Below, piece after piece: positions 1 to 10,920 of a DNA stretch of 64,000 bases (the first letter of the stretch is position 1; every line of letters starts with the position of its first letter). A model generated the notes under the pieces. That model saw only the letters and a list, made by a program, of their open reading frames with translations, made no database searches and was not told where the DNA came from. Source of the stretch: Punctularia strigosozonata HHB-11173 SS5. Its lineage: Eukaryota; Basidiomycota; Agaricomycetes; Corticiales; Punctulariaceae. The translations under genes and the position numbers were made by a program. The DNA is taken from the NCBI RefSeq assembly GCF_000264995.1, contig NW_006767435.1, forward strand, positions 2,663,208 to 2,727,207. Reading direction: 5' to 3'.

Positions 1-1339
1 TTACCCGGTACACGCTTATGACCACCGCTCAGAGTCGCGCATTGGCCTCACTGTTCAACCTGTTAACCGTCCTCATATGCTCACTGCCTTCATTCATTTC
101 TTCCTTACTGATGATCGGTGACGGTCTTCCAACCCCACGCGCATTGACCGTGCTATGTGAAGCAATCCGTTTTCACCTTGACCCCTCCAGAAGCTTTGAT
201 GCGTCTCACGAGGATCTGCTCAACGAGTTATTCATCGTCCTGGGCCTCATAACATTGTCCACCCCCGACCATTTGGAAAGCAGGTAACAAGGATCAATTT
301 TTGCGTGGACTGCATTTACTGAGCCCTCAGTAGTTTGATGATATTTCCCCGTACCCCGGGCGTGCTTGATCTACTCCTCGACGATCGCCACCCTGATTGG
401 GTTCTGCGTCACAACACGCAGCTGCTGGTAAACCTTGCTAGCCGTGAGCATGCTCCTATATTCGACAGTTGTACATCTAACATTGATCTTCAAGGTCCGC
501 GATTGTTTCGCTACTTGCTATCATTCCCCGGGGCCGACGCTGGGGATGCAGGGACTCCAACGGACTTTAGCCAATTACCGCATATTGAACGCATGTGTGC
601 TTACCTGACCGACAGCTCCCGACGTGGAGACATGGTAAAATGAAACCATGCACTGCACCATGCTCGAGATGTACTCATCGCACTCGACAGATGGCCGCGA
701 CACGCTCATGTGTGCTAGAATTCCTGGCCTTGCTATCCGTGGCCCACGAGGATGCGCGAACCATACTGTTGCAGTCGCACGCGCTCATCCCCTCGATCAT
801 CGTCTTTCTTACGTTACTCGCATCGATGATATGGGAGGAGCAGGAAGATATGATACTCAACTCGACCGTGGCCCAATCGTCAGTCATAGCGCTTGAAGAC
901 GGTATCAAACACTAACTCTGGATGCAGAACGGCCCGTATGTTGGTCCAGGCACTCAACTTGCTGCACTATTTGGTGTTCGCGTCCGACCCCGCGTTTGAC
1001 CTCCGACAGAAGTTGATTCAAGCGGCGCAGCTGCGACCGTTCAATGGTTTGACACATATGTTCATCGTCACCTTGGGACGACTGAGTTATGCGGACTGCC
1101 CGGATTGGCTCGAAGGGGACGAGTTGGAACAAGGCGCAGGTAAGCTGTCAAACTTGGGGAGTCTTTTCCTAGGTGACTCGATCATATACACAGAAACCGC
1201 TCGGGAATTGCTTGATTTGGTGGTCGAAGGTCCCGAACTGGACAGTGTCTGGGCCGCATTTCAACCGGGTGATGAAGACGAAAGCTTCATTGACGACGAA
1301 GAGCAGGAGGCACGTATGTTGGAGGCTAACGAGATCTGA
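1..1339 (+). CDS. 3' part of a possible ATRIP/Rad26-like DNA damage checkpoint protein (partial)
   Basis: The gene enters from the left edge and ends at a stop at 1337-1339. At least four open stretches (about 18-285, 335-640, 690-900, 925-1336) read as consecutive exons of one helical, leucine-rich protein with motifs such as LIPSIIVFL, RPFNGLTHMFIVTLGRLSYA, ARELLDLVV and an acidic tail. This C-terminal pattern resembles, from memory, fungal Rad26/ATRIP relatives, the partner of the ATR kinase in the nucleus; the assignment is tentative and a generic HEAT-like protein is possible. A 33-nt stretch at 1140-1172 starts with gtaag and ends with tag but keeps the frame, so it may be read through or be a very short intron. 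The start lies outside the window. Confidence 0.4.
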
Positions 1340-2109
1340 CCACTTGTGCATATATCATAAGGTCTTGTTCATAAGAGGGGCTTTGACCGTATTACAGACA
1401 TTTGCATATGTAACTGATGCTACCATCACGGCAACAAGTCTTCGCTCCATGTTTCGAAGCTCTGCCTGCTGTACTTACGCATCCCTTCCTCTTCATCCAC
1501 CCCCTGCATATTCAGCTCGCGCCGAATTCGCTCACGCGTGCTCCGGCTTGGCCCCGCGAGCGGGATATATCCCGCTCGCGGGGCCAAGCCGGATATATGC
1601 GCGCTTCCCCCACTATGAGCCCCAGAATGGGTTGCTACCACCCACATGATGGGGGATATCGACCATTCACCCACGGACTGGTCGATATGTGGTTGATTGA
1701 GGCCATGTAGGTGATTGCCTTGGATCACTCATGGTATGGTCTATTGTATACAATCACCCACTGTATCCCTAAATACTAATGTCGGCCAAAGTCAATGGTT
1801 GATTTTCACCCACTGTACCAGTGGGTTGTGCCAGTGCTGACTGCACAACAGCGGCAACGCGACTCGCGCCGGCCGGCCCAGCGAAGGACGGCATTTCCCC
1901 CCGCGCACTCTTCCTCAATCTCTCAGATCAAGGGTTTACGATAAGTATACAATCGTTGTTCTGTCAGCCTGTCTCTCAATGCTAAGTTCGTCATAGACTA
2001 TCATGAGGACCCGCAAACTGATGGCCAAAGCAGTACACAGAGCAAGGTACGTTGATATCAGGAATCTACCATGCTCTCCAGCATATGTACGGAAGCTCGC
2101 CATCAATAT
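1340..2109. other. Convergent intergenic region with a perfect palindrome
   Basis: This gap lies between the 3' ends of two converging genes. It holds the 52-bp palindrome at 1542-1593 and a small hairpin around 1808-1826 with 8-bp arms (ACCCACTG / CAGTGGGT). No coding segment could be supported. Confidence 0.6.
1542..1593. repeat. 52-bp perfect spacerless palindrome
   Basis: The 26 bases at 1542-1567 are the exact reverse complement of 1568-1593, with the centre at GGGATA|TATCCC and no spacer. The arms are GC-rich. It lies about 200 bp past the stop of the upstream gene and about 520 bp from the 3' end of the facing gene. It could form a cruciform in DNA or a long hairpin in either 3' transcript, or be a remnant of a small inverted-repeat element. 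Confidence 0.9.
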
Positions 2110-3221
2110 TTACTGTCGCCTGTCTGTATCCCCGTGCATGCGGCGATGTATCCAACCCGGTCGTGGACTGTCTCTACCCGGGGTGCCATGTTCGTCCATG
2201 TATCGATCAAAGGCGACGAGGGCCTCGTCGCGGGCTTCTCTTCTGCCTTGTTGGTATCCGTCGTCGAAGCCCTCACGCCTGCCGACTTGCCTCCCGTCTT
2301 CGAATCCGTCTATCCGACCCGCCTGGAATCCCTGCTCGCGACCCTCTTCGAACCCGTTCTCGTGACCTTCCTCAAACGCCTCGGCGTGAGCCGCATCCCA
2401 GCCCTCTCGCCTCCCATTCTCATACTCTGTCTGCAATGCGATTCGCCGTCCTTCTTCCTTGGCGTCATCTTTGGCTTGCCAATCTTTCAGAGCGGTCTCG
2501 TGTTTCCTTGCCGCTTCCCGGGCTCTCGACGCAGCCTCCTGGGCCTCTTCCTTCTGTCTTTCCAACACTCGCGCCTTTTCCTGGGCCTGCCGAAGTTCAT
2601 GGTGTAAACCCTCAGCCTGCATGCGAAGCGCGTGTAGCTCTTGTTCCAGGTGCCGATCCCCGAGCGTCGCGGTCTCCGTCGCGAGTGCACGAGCCTCCGC
2701 CTCCGCAGCTCTGCGCTCCGCCAACTCCGCGCGAGAAATAGCCTGTTGGCCTCGCCGCATCTCCAGTTCCAGTCGATCAAGCGCGTTCTTTAGGACGGCA
2801 TCTCGACGCCGCTGGTGGCGGTCCTCCTCAGTGAACACCTGGCTGATGAATGAAGCCGCTGAGTTCTTCCTCTTGACCTCCCGGTGGTCATCGAGGTACT
2901 CCTTGCTCGGATTGCGCTCGCGGGATCCGCTTGAAGTGTTGCGTCGCGGCTTCCTTTCGGAAAGGATGTCCACCACTAACGCTTATTTAGCGCCTTCTTC
3001 AACGAACATCGTCGCCCGAGTTCTCACCCTTTGCGTCCTGGAGCAGCTCTGTAAAAGGCGTCGGCGCTGAGGTCGCTTCGCGAAAGCGCTTAACGATGTC
3101 TGAAATGCTGACACACAGATGAGCCCGGTGAGTTGTGAGTTCGGCCCTGAATCCATGCAGCGTACCGATCTGTAGTATTAGCTCCCCTAGAACGGCTTGA
3201 GCTTCGGCTTGAGCTGGACAT
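2110..3221 (-). CDS. Coiled-coil protein with a long GX3 repeat, uncharacterised
   Basis: I read three exons: 3221-3166, 3107-3028 and 2975-2110, joined by introns of 58 and 52 nt, giving 333 residues. The large last exon has no ATG of its own; the chosen start opens MSSSSRSSSRSRG and the splices keep the frame. Residues about 95-230 are a charged coiled coil rich in Ala, Glu and Arg. Residues about 233-295 form consecutive four-residue units beginning with Gly, such as GFEE, GREQ, GFQA, GRID, GFED: 13 of 15 units start with Gly and two with Ala. This resembles the deca-GX3 motif of Yae1/Lto1 and the GX3G helices of FliH, which pack helices, but nothing else here points to those families. No membrane segment or signal peptide is seen. 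Function unknown. Confidence 0.7.
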
Positions 3222-3760
3222 CGTTACGAGGAGAATGGATAGGGAAGAACGAGAAAGAGGGTGTGCGTGCTGCGCTTTCCTCAATCACAGCGCGAGTTCA
3301 TGCTCGCATGCATGGTCCTAAAATACTCTTTGTGTTACTTTGTTACCTAACTGACGAGGTACCTTCACATTTGGGAGCGACATGCAAAGAGTTGGTCTGC
3401 AGGAAGCGGGCGGGCTCCACGTGTCTGCAGCCTGGAAGAAACGTGAAAGACTACGATAACCTTTCAGAGTTTCATGAGAACCGCCCCATCATACTAAGTA
3501 TCGCGGCCGCCTTTGTCTACATCCTGTGCAAGAGCCGCTTAACTATCACCCCACACGCGACCCGTCATGAAAACGCCAGCTCTTCAGTCCCTGACACCAA
3601 CACGCGATCTGTCGGGACTCTCGGTGCAATATGCGAGCGAAGCAGAATCTTCTCTCCCGAATGATGAGGATACAATAGATCATCCAAGCGCTTGATATAC
3701 ACCAATAATGAGAACACACATCCTAATAATCTCCATCCCAAGCTATCCCACTTGGTTCCA
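3222..3760. other. Intergenic region, no gene seen
   Basis: This 0.5-kb gap lies upstream of the GX3 protein gene and downstream of the next minus-strand gene. The open frame on the plus strand here lacks conserved features and overlaps noncoding composition, so no gene is called. Confidence 0.5.
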
Positions 3761-4978
3761 TCAAGCTTTGCCGTACACTTGCTTCGCATTTCCGCCAAAT
3801 ACCGCGTCGATCGCTTCTTGTTCAACGCCGAGCTCCGCGAACGATTCCCGTGCGAGCTCGTACCAGTCGCCCGCACTCGACTGAGCGGTAGAGCCCGAGG
3901 CCGGGGAAGTTCCGAAGATGATTCGCTCGAAACCAAACGCCTCGAGGGCGGGCCCAACTGGAAATGATCCATCAGCAAGTATGGACAAACGACGGCACAT
4001 GAAGGGCTCCTCACGGTACATCTTGATGCGGCGCTTCCATTCCTTCTTTTCCTTGCTATCCTGTGTGGCTTGTGGGTCTGCCGTCGGAGGAGGCGTGGGC
4101 GGCGTGGGCGCATCCCAGGAAGGCGGAAGGAACTTGACGTAGGCATTAGGGAACAGCGACAAAGCAGCGCATCGTGACTGATATGTGTTGTACGAAGGGT
4201 GCGTGAGTAGTTTGACGAGAGGTAATGTCAGGTCATGCGGTGGGGGAAGAACACTGCCTGTTTCACGAATCACCGAACATGCGATCAGCATTCGATCGGA
4301 AGCGGAGGAGGGCAAGTATGAACGTACAAAGAACAAGCTTGCTCGATGGGCCATCCTCTGTGGCTTTCGTGAGGTAATCCTCGAGAGCTTCCCAGCCGGC
4401 TTCGCCGTCCTTCAGATCCACGCTCACATCGATATCGACTGTTCGACCGGTCTTCAGCACCTCCTTCAGTGAGTTGACGCTGTCGGCTGTATTCTCCGTG
4501 AAGGCGACTGTGTATCCCACTGGGATCTGCGATTGGACAGATGCTGTCTCAGGAGTGTATGGGAGCAGATACGAGAGGACGGGAGGATCGGATGTCCCGG
4601 ATCCTTGCAAGCTGCAGGATATCGGATTAGAAGCGGCTCGGATACGCATGGACAAAGCACGTACAACTGCAGAGCCTGGTCGACTTGCGCCTGGTCATTG
4701 CTCTTCAACGTGAGGACCACACCTCCCGATTGGCCGCCAAGGTGTTCTCCAGCACTCTGCTTCCATTGGGCGAGGTAGGTGGCAGGTACTGATACGTGGG
4801 CATCGATGATCACGTCCGGGTGGACCGTGCTCGGGCTGGGGGGCAACGGGAACTTATCGCTGGTTCCTGTGTTGGGTGGGCTGAACGCGGACAAGGGGAG
4901 TTTTGGGGGTGCTTTAGGCCCCTTTCGCCTCGCGGCGACGCCTGGCGACGGGGGGACGCGGGGGGTCTCGACGCTCAT
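3761..4978 (-). CDS. Conserved basidiomycete protein, possible amidohydrolase-like fold
   Basis: Three exons, 4978-4665, 4611-4328 and 4257-3761, with introns of 53 and 70 nt, give 364 residues. The start ATG at 4978 opens MSVETPRVPPSPG, a proline-rich tail. The core begins with HPDVIIDAHVSVP and ends with a segment reading AFGFERIIFGTSP, a W-x-x-AxExxAELG stretch and a final VFGGNAKQVYGKA. That C-terminal pattern (FGSD/TSP, then helix, then N-A-x-x-x-Y) is typical of amidohydrolase-2 TIM barrels, in which the first Asp binds metal; here it reads FGTSP, so a metal-binding Asp is not obvious and catalysis is doubtful. No signal peptide. A conserved orphan of Agaricomycetes is the alternative. 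Confidence 0.6.
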
Positions 4979-5813
4979 GATATGGAATCTGAAGAGATAT
5001 GGCCGTTGTGTGCAAGAAACAGGATGACGATTCCGAGATGGGCCAGCGCGGTGGCACAGGTTTAAATACGGGCTGAGGCAGGGGAATGCATGAGCTGGAT
5101 ATCTGGTTCTTTGATCAAATCGTCAGATCAGATCTCTGCTCTGGTAGGCTAAGCAAGTTGCGTTCCCCGGATGCAGACTGCAGCGCACCGATGTTCGTTG
5201 GCTGTGTTACTGCCTTGATCATCCAACACGAGGACGACTTTGTGCTCGCTTCATCATGACCGTGCTCGCTTTGCCTGCCTACAGACTTAAAGATCTCTGG
5301 CAGGGCAAGGACTGAGACAACACTACTAGTTACTTGCCCCTCCCGCTCTGGCTAGTACTGAATTCCGGATGGTACTCGGGTGTGGCGCATCACATGAATT
5401 GGCATAGCCAGCCGTCGTCCTTGATCAGTTCCGTCAAGGCGGTGTTCCGTGCGTGAACACCACTCAAGTCGAAGGTGCTGTGCTGTGCTCCGCATGCCAA
5501 TGCGGAATATCTCTGAAAGAGCCGGTTGCTGTCGCTACTGGCACTAGTCTCCGATGGGAGACAGGAAGCTTCGCCTGATCGAGCCCAGCATTATACATAA
5601 CCATCGCCGAGAATCCCGTTCTCCTATTACCCCCCTACTTACAGCAACATGACATTATAATATCCATCGTTTACTCTTGTTATAACACGGTAGCAAGGCC
5701 GTGACGATGTTACCTGCAGAAGTGAGCACGCGTATTCGCCAGTGGCGATTCACAATCATGCTTCAAGGGTGGTTTTATTGATACCTTGGCACCTGTTCGT
5801 AGCGCATGTCTGA

Positions 5814-5878
5814 CAGCTGTTTGCAGAGAGATAGACGCTGCGCGTTTCTCTCTCCATGATCAACGTGACCGTGGTAAC
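5814..5878 (+). repeat. Inverted repeat, left copy
   Basis: Bases 5814-5843 are an exact reverse complement of 6357-6386 (30 bp). The similarity continues more weakly to about 5878, matching 6322-6356. The copies are separated by about 440 bp, as in terminal inverted repeats of a small non-autonomous DNA element, although no target-site duplication was identified. Confidence 0.65.
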
Positions 5879-6321
5879 TGCCGCATTAGGAAACTGAGCA
5901 CACACCGCGCCCAATACTGCCCCAACAGTGCGCCTCCTCCGCTTCCGCTCTTTCACGATTGTTCACATTTTGAAACTCTGCTTAGCGAGCTTCCCGTTGC
6001 TCGATATGATGGCAACAATAGAGCCCGCTTGGGTTTACTCTCTTTATGTGGATCAATTTTTCACGAAACAGATTGCTGAGACTTGTTGGCTAAGGTCATC
6101 CATGAAAGCGAGCATATGTGATATGGAGTGCATTCCGATGATTTCCCGGTCTCGGCTTCGCAAATCTTCGATTTATAGACATGTATCGCAGCAGCTCTTT
6201 TGAGCAGGATGGATGTAACGACGGTTACCCACGTCGCTGTCGGCGTGCAGTACCGTGCACCATGTAGTCGAGCACGACACTGACCGCGACATTGATGACT
6301 AAACTCGTTCCTCTTTTGGAA

Positions 6322-6386
6322 GTCTCCACGACCACGTTGATTGTGGAGGGAGCGAGGCGCAGCGTCTATCTCTCTGCAAACAGCTG
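6322..6386 (-). repeat. Inverted repeat, right copy
   Basis: Partner of the copy at 5814-5878; the first 30 bp of the pair are identical and the rest is about four-fifths identical by eye. No open frame of transposase type lies between the copies. Confidence 0.65.
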
Positions 6387-6731
6387 GAATGGCTTGCGAG
6401 TCAACAAGTCCATAGTTTCACGGTCCTGACCGGTCGTGAACGTTGAAAAAAAGGAAAACATCGACGAGATGAGGCTCGACTGTCACGTGTGTGAGGACCA
6501 CGTGGCCCTGTTTTGCGGCTGATCTCAGAACTGGGCTTTGCGAGAGCCACTGGTGCACGATGGCCTCAGTACGGCCGTGACGTTGAAGTTGGCATATATC
6601 CACGCTTGATGATGTTCCGTTGCTAGCCTGGAAACATACCATCTGTGACGATACCCTAAGGTTCCGAATTGTCGCGTTCCTGCCAGTACCGAACTCCGAG
6701 CGACTCGACCACATCGTAAACCCAGACAAGT

Positions 6732-9701
6732 ATGTCCAGTGCCCAGTTCGACAATGAAATCGGAAGGGGAAGAAAGAGCAAAGGTATTGGCAGTGCCAGT
6801 GACTCGTCGTGAGCACCTATTGGGGTTGTCGACCTTGTCCTTCTGGCTGATAAAACTATGCAGGAGTAGAGAGGGCAGCCCATCACAAGTTGTGGGTCAA
6901 CACACTTTATGAGAAGCTAGATATGTGGCTGACTCGCTCTCATTCAGCGCGATAAGTTCTCGCCACCGTCAGACGACGACGCTGTTGTCGTCCCAGTCGA
7001 TCCTGATACCACACCTCCACGTTCTCCTAATGCGCCCCTGTTGCGGCAGCCTCTCGGATTTTCCGCACAGGCGTCCAGCTTCTCTGTTCCTGTCAACACA
7101 TATCAAGCTAAAATTCCGTCGAGCACGGCTTCGTTGGCATTTCTTCCTGGCCAAGCCCCTCGCTTTGCAGAGGTTCGAAATCCGCCTCCTCCATCGAAGG
7201 ATTCTAGCACCGCCGACAAGAATTCAAAGAAGTCCAAGTCCAAGCGGTCTACGGCTCTTGACGACGACGAATTTCGTAAGAATTTTCATGTGTGGAAGTT
7301 GCCCGGTGGGGCAAAAACAACACGGGCTCAGACGCCCAGCGTTTCGGAAGATGCGCAACCTGGATCATATCAGGCCGCAGCCCGAGCACCGAGCTCTACC
7401 CCTCCTCGACCCTCTTCGACGCAGACCATCGACGAGTCAACACAGGCCGCAAATAATCAATCCTTGCCATCGGTCCCCCATTTTGGCGGGCCTGTTGCCT
7501 TGCCCTACCACGTACGCGGAGCGTCCTCGATGTCGCCTGCCCCAGACCCAGCGAAGTACAGTCTGAACATCGAGCCTTTGGGAGGCTCTACGTCCATGGG
7601 AGCTGGACCCCGCCGACAACAATCACATCACCCGTCTTCACGATCCCCCGCACCTTGGGATTTGGATCGTTCTTCGCCCTCAAAGCAACATGAGTGGACG
7701 GGAATACCGTCTACTTCGACTGCTGCGAGCACGTCTTCTCATACTAAAAGCAAAGCATCCCGCAAGCATTCGAGAAAGAAACGAGCAGACACGGCGCCGG
7801 TATCCCAGAACCATCTGGCGGCTCCGCGGCCGACTCGTCCGCAGGCTTCGTATGACTGGAGCACGGGCGCTACTCCGCAGAGGACCGACGCGATGGACAC
7901 GGACGTTTACACCGGCGCAGCAGAACCAGCCTATGGGGGAACTCCTCCTCCTGATCTTCGTAGTCCCTCGCCGCTGCCGCCACCGTTGCCAAGTGTTTCG
8001 ATGACCCACCTTGATCATAGTGCGTATAATTCTATAGACTTAACCCTTGCCGGTCGCCAAACGCCATCAGACCGTGTTCCTCAGTCCTATGTTCCGCCGC
8101 CGACGTCGCCGGCATACGTGTCGAGATCAAACACACACTTGCTTTCCGTCTACATCAACGACATGCGATCCCGGGATGAAGATCCACAGTTCGCAGAGTT
8201 CCCTTTGCCTTTACGGACGTCGCCGGACGGACATAGTTGGACAGTCGATGCTCAACACCTTTGCGATGCGTTACAGAACTCAGTTTCTCGGATAGACGGT
8301 AATCAGTTTAGAATTCAAAGGTTATTGGTTTTGATTATATATCAACACAGGGCCTGCCAAGGTTTATGTAAAGCATGAACAGAAGTACAAGAAGTACTTT
8401 CTACGCGTTTCTGCCAACCACGAGGACGAGACGTCCCCTATGTCCCTTGAAGTCAGGCCGGACAAATCGATAGAGATCTGTGTCGAATCGGTTAGCGAAG
8501 CAATATAGTTTGGGTGCTGAGTATGGACTAACCGCCGTCTGTAGGGACCCGCGAATGCACCAGTCAAACGATTGAGTGACCGTAATGCGGCACGCACCTT
8601 CCAGTCATCGTCGGTCAATTACCAGCATAAAACAAGCCGTTCAAACACCGTAGCCCCTACTGCACTGAGCCCCATTGTACCACAAAAGCGTGGATACTCT
8701 CCCGAGCCTCCTCCAAGCGGTCCCTCATACGGGCACTACGACTCCCGATCTCCTCCTTTCTATGGCACCAAGGGATCGGCTAAGTCGCCAACCTTCCCGC
8801 GGCATGATAGTCCCATGGACTGGGATGCAGGTACACCCGCTGAACCCTACCCAAAGAGAACTAGACATGATTATAGCAGCCCACGGCCTTCTTCTAGTAC
8901 ACGACACTCCGACCGAATTGACTCTGCACCACCAACGACGCCGACCCCGAACTACTACAGAGAGAGAACTGAATCCGTTCCCCCGACGACGCCGCATCGG
9001 CGTTATTACCGGGACAAGTATGGCCGCCCCCTCGAAGATCCGCCGCCGCGGTCTGAGAGCCCAGCTGGGCCGGCGCCCGTGCCAGCGACTCGAGCTGCGA
9101 CTCGGGAAGAAGTGGACAGGATCATCGCAGAGCACATCAGGCTCTCAATCGAAGAGGATCCGGAGTGGTTAGAATGGTACCCTTCGGTCGCTAAACCGCA
9201 AAGCGTCCCGGTGGTACTGAAGCGGTATAGGTATGCGAAGAAGAAGATCGATTTCCACATGGACCTGGTCACGCCGGACGACCTGCAGGGCGCGCCGAAG
9301 GAGCGCATCCGTCCGGTCAGTCAAGGTGTAACGTCTTCGTTTGCCTAACCGACGTTGATCAATTCTCGCTGTAGGAGCACGTAGTCCAGGCGCTCGGTGT
9401 ACCAGCCGAAGAAGTCAACAAGTGGACGAGGAACTGTCTTGATACCCTCAGGTTATTAGATCTCTACGGGGAGAAGGGGACGCGTCTACGAGACGCGCAA
9501 GTCATCCGAATGGCGCAAGAGGAGTACATGCCAGGTCAACCTGAACACAGTCGACCCATAAAGCGACTACTTAAGTACCTGAAAGACCTGGATGACCGCT
9601 GGACGACGGATCATCCGGAAGATGCGCCATCGAGGACTGGTAAGAGAAAGGAGAAGAAGTCAAAGGTTGACTATGGAACGAGCGCATTTCGGATGAATTG
9701 A
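6732..9701 (+). CDS. Large disordered Pro/Ser-rich protein, uncharacterised
   Basis: The last four exons are well supported: a long one ending at 8298, then 8351-8490, 8545-9315 and 9375-9701, with introns of 52, 54 and 59 nt that keep the frame. The proposed first exon at 6732-6783 opens MSSAQFDNEIGRGRKSK and joins at 6973 to a segment reading DDAVVVPVDPDTTPP; this 189-nt intron is longer than its neighbours, so the 5' end is less certain. Most of the protein (about 1-430 and 480-660) is low-complexity Pro, Ser, Arg and Thr. Ordered-looking parts are a block around AEFPLPLRTSPDGHSWTVD followed by KVYVKHEQKYKKYFLRVS, and a C-terminal helical block beginning EHVVQALGVPAEEVNKW. I do not recognise a family; a nuclear or scaffold role is only a guess from composition. 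Confidence 0.65.
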
Positions 9702-9864
9702 CGACCCTCAATGATGTCACATGTGGATCCAGCCACAGAATAATATCCGGTGCAAATCACGTCCAGGGCGACCAGTTCTGATGTTAAAGCAGAAATACGT
9801 CCCCCTCTCAAGCCGAACGGACTCGTCAGAATCCATTTCTATCGAGAGTCAAACTGCACCGCCA

Positions 9865-10920
9865 TCAGATATCCGGCGACACTCGTGCAAAATTGGCGCT
9901 CACCGTTGGCACCATGTCAGCTTCTCTTGCCATCGCGTCGTTCAAGCACCTCGTGACAACGTTTACTCCTTCTTCTACGACATCCCGATCCCCCTCCACC
10001 ACTCGGGGCAGTAGCCTTCGGAACCGATCCGGATGCCATCGTAGGAGGGCCGCTTTCAGCCGCTCTCTCTTCGCCTGGCGCTCAGAATGCAGGGACGAGA
10101 ACAAGAATGCCGTTATATCCTCGTGGCGCAGATCCACGGGATCATTTGGACGGACTGCGGTCGGCCAAGGAATGGAGCGGAAGGATAGAGATTGCGTCGT
10201 TGAGAGCATTTCGTTCCATCGGCTCTCGTATCCTCGCCATGCTTCAACTAATGGGTGAACCGCAGGCCTCTGATGCGACATCTCGCGTTCCTTCAGTTGC
10301 CGCTGTGCTTGCCTCCGAGCTTCCTCCATTCGGCCGCTTTCACTATGCCGTCGCTCTCGGATGCGGATATGGATACGTTGAACTTCTTCCTCGACAAGCC
10401 GCGTTCGCTGCGCTTGTTGCCGAGCTTGCCTTTGGCGACGCGCCTCGTGTTGCATCCATCGATCTGCCTCTGTCTCCCAGTCGAATGTCGTGGGTTCACG
10501 AAGGCCACCAACGTGGCATCGACTGGACGTTCGCCTGCGCGCTTCCTGTGCGGAAGCAGTATGTTGGCTGCGAACCCATCGCAGCGTCCCGTCTATAGCA
10601 TCGCGTGCGTCCTTCCCATCCTCCCACGGGCGAAGATTGCCTAGTTCTTCTTCCAATGGGCTCAGCTCGTCGACCCCGTAGATGAACGGTGCATTAAGGC
10701 GCGAGCGCGAGTCTCGCGCGGAAGGAATCCTGGAACGGGGAGGGAACCTTTCCTCCAAGGATTGATAAGATGGCGGGAAACGAATTTGCTCATGCTGTCG
10801 CGACGACACCGGAATGGACGAACTCGGCGTCGAGGGTCTGGTAGGCATGTGCCGATCGTGACTATCGCTGCGTTGAAGCCTGCGAGGGCTCGATATGATG
10901 AGGCGACGACCGTCCTGCAT
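9865..10920 (-). CDS. NF-kappa-B inhibitor-like protein 1 (NFKBIL1)-like protein
   Basis: A single uninterrupted frame of 351 residues starts at an ATG at 10920. The first 90 residues are disordered and rich in Arg, Ser and Pro. Residues about 135-225 form an Arg/Glu/Gln-rich helix. The C-terminal 120 residues read YESRWNEML, then FRSIPWP, ITAFLF, and KERLKAALLRWHPDRFRRLL, followed by VNVVTRCLNDAM. This arrangement, with a J-like WHPDRF motif in a helical domain, is what fungal proteins annotated as NFKBIL1-like show. The animal protein is linked to mRNA processing; the fungal role is not established. The absence of introns is unusual among its neighbours. Confidence 0.7.
   Translation of the reverse strand: MQDGRRLIISSPRRLQRSDSHDRHMPTRPSTPSSSIPVSSRQHEQIRFPPSYQSLEERFPPRSRIPSARDSRSRLNAPFIYGVDELSPLEEELGNLRPWEDGKDARDAIDGTLRWVRSQHTASAQEARRRTSSRCHVGGLREPTTFDWETEADRWMQHEARRQRQARQQAQRTRLVEEEVQRIHIRIRERRHSESGRMEEARRQAQRQLKEREMSHQRPAVHPLVEAWRGYESRWNEMLSTTQSLSFRSIPWPTAVRPNDPVDLRHEDITAFLFSSLHSERQAKRERLKAALLRWHPDRFRRLLPRVVEGDRDVVEEGVNVVTRCLNDAMAREADMVPTVSANFARVSPDI

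Larger units (their letters stand above)
4979..6731. other. 1.75-kb intergenic region with an inverted repeat pair
   Basis: No coding segment could be supported on either strand. The interval contains two inverted copies of a roughly 65-bp sequence at 5814-5878 and 6322-6386. It also serves as the shared upstream region of the flanking, divergently transcribed genes. Confidence 0.5.

Noticed and set aside
1173-1649. Plus-strand frame running across the palindrome
   Set aside because: It overlaps the end of the upstream gene in another frame and then noncoding DNA; no motif support.
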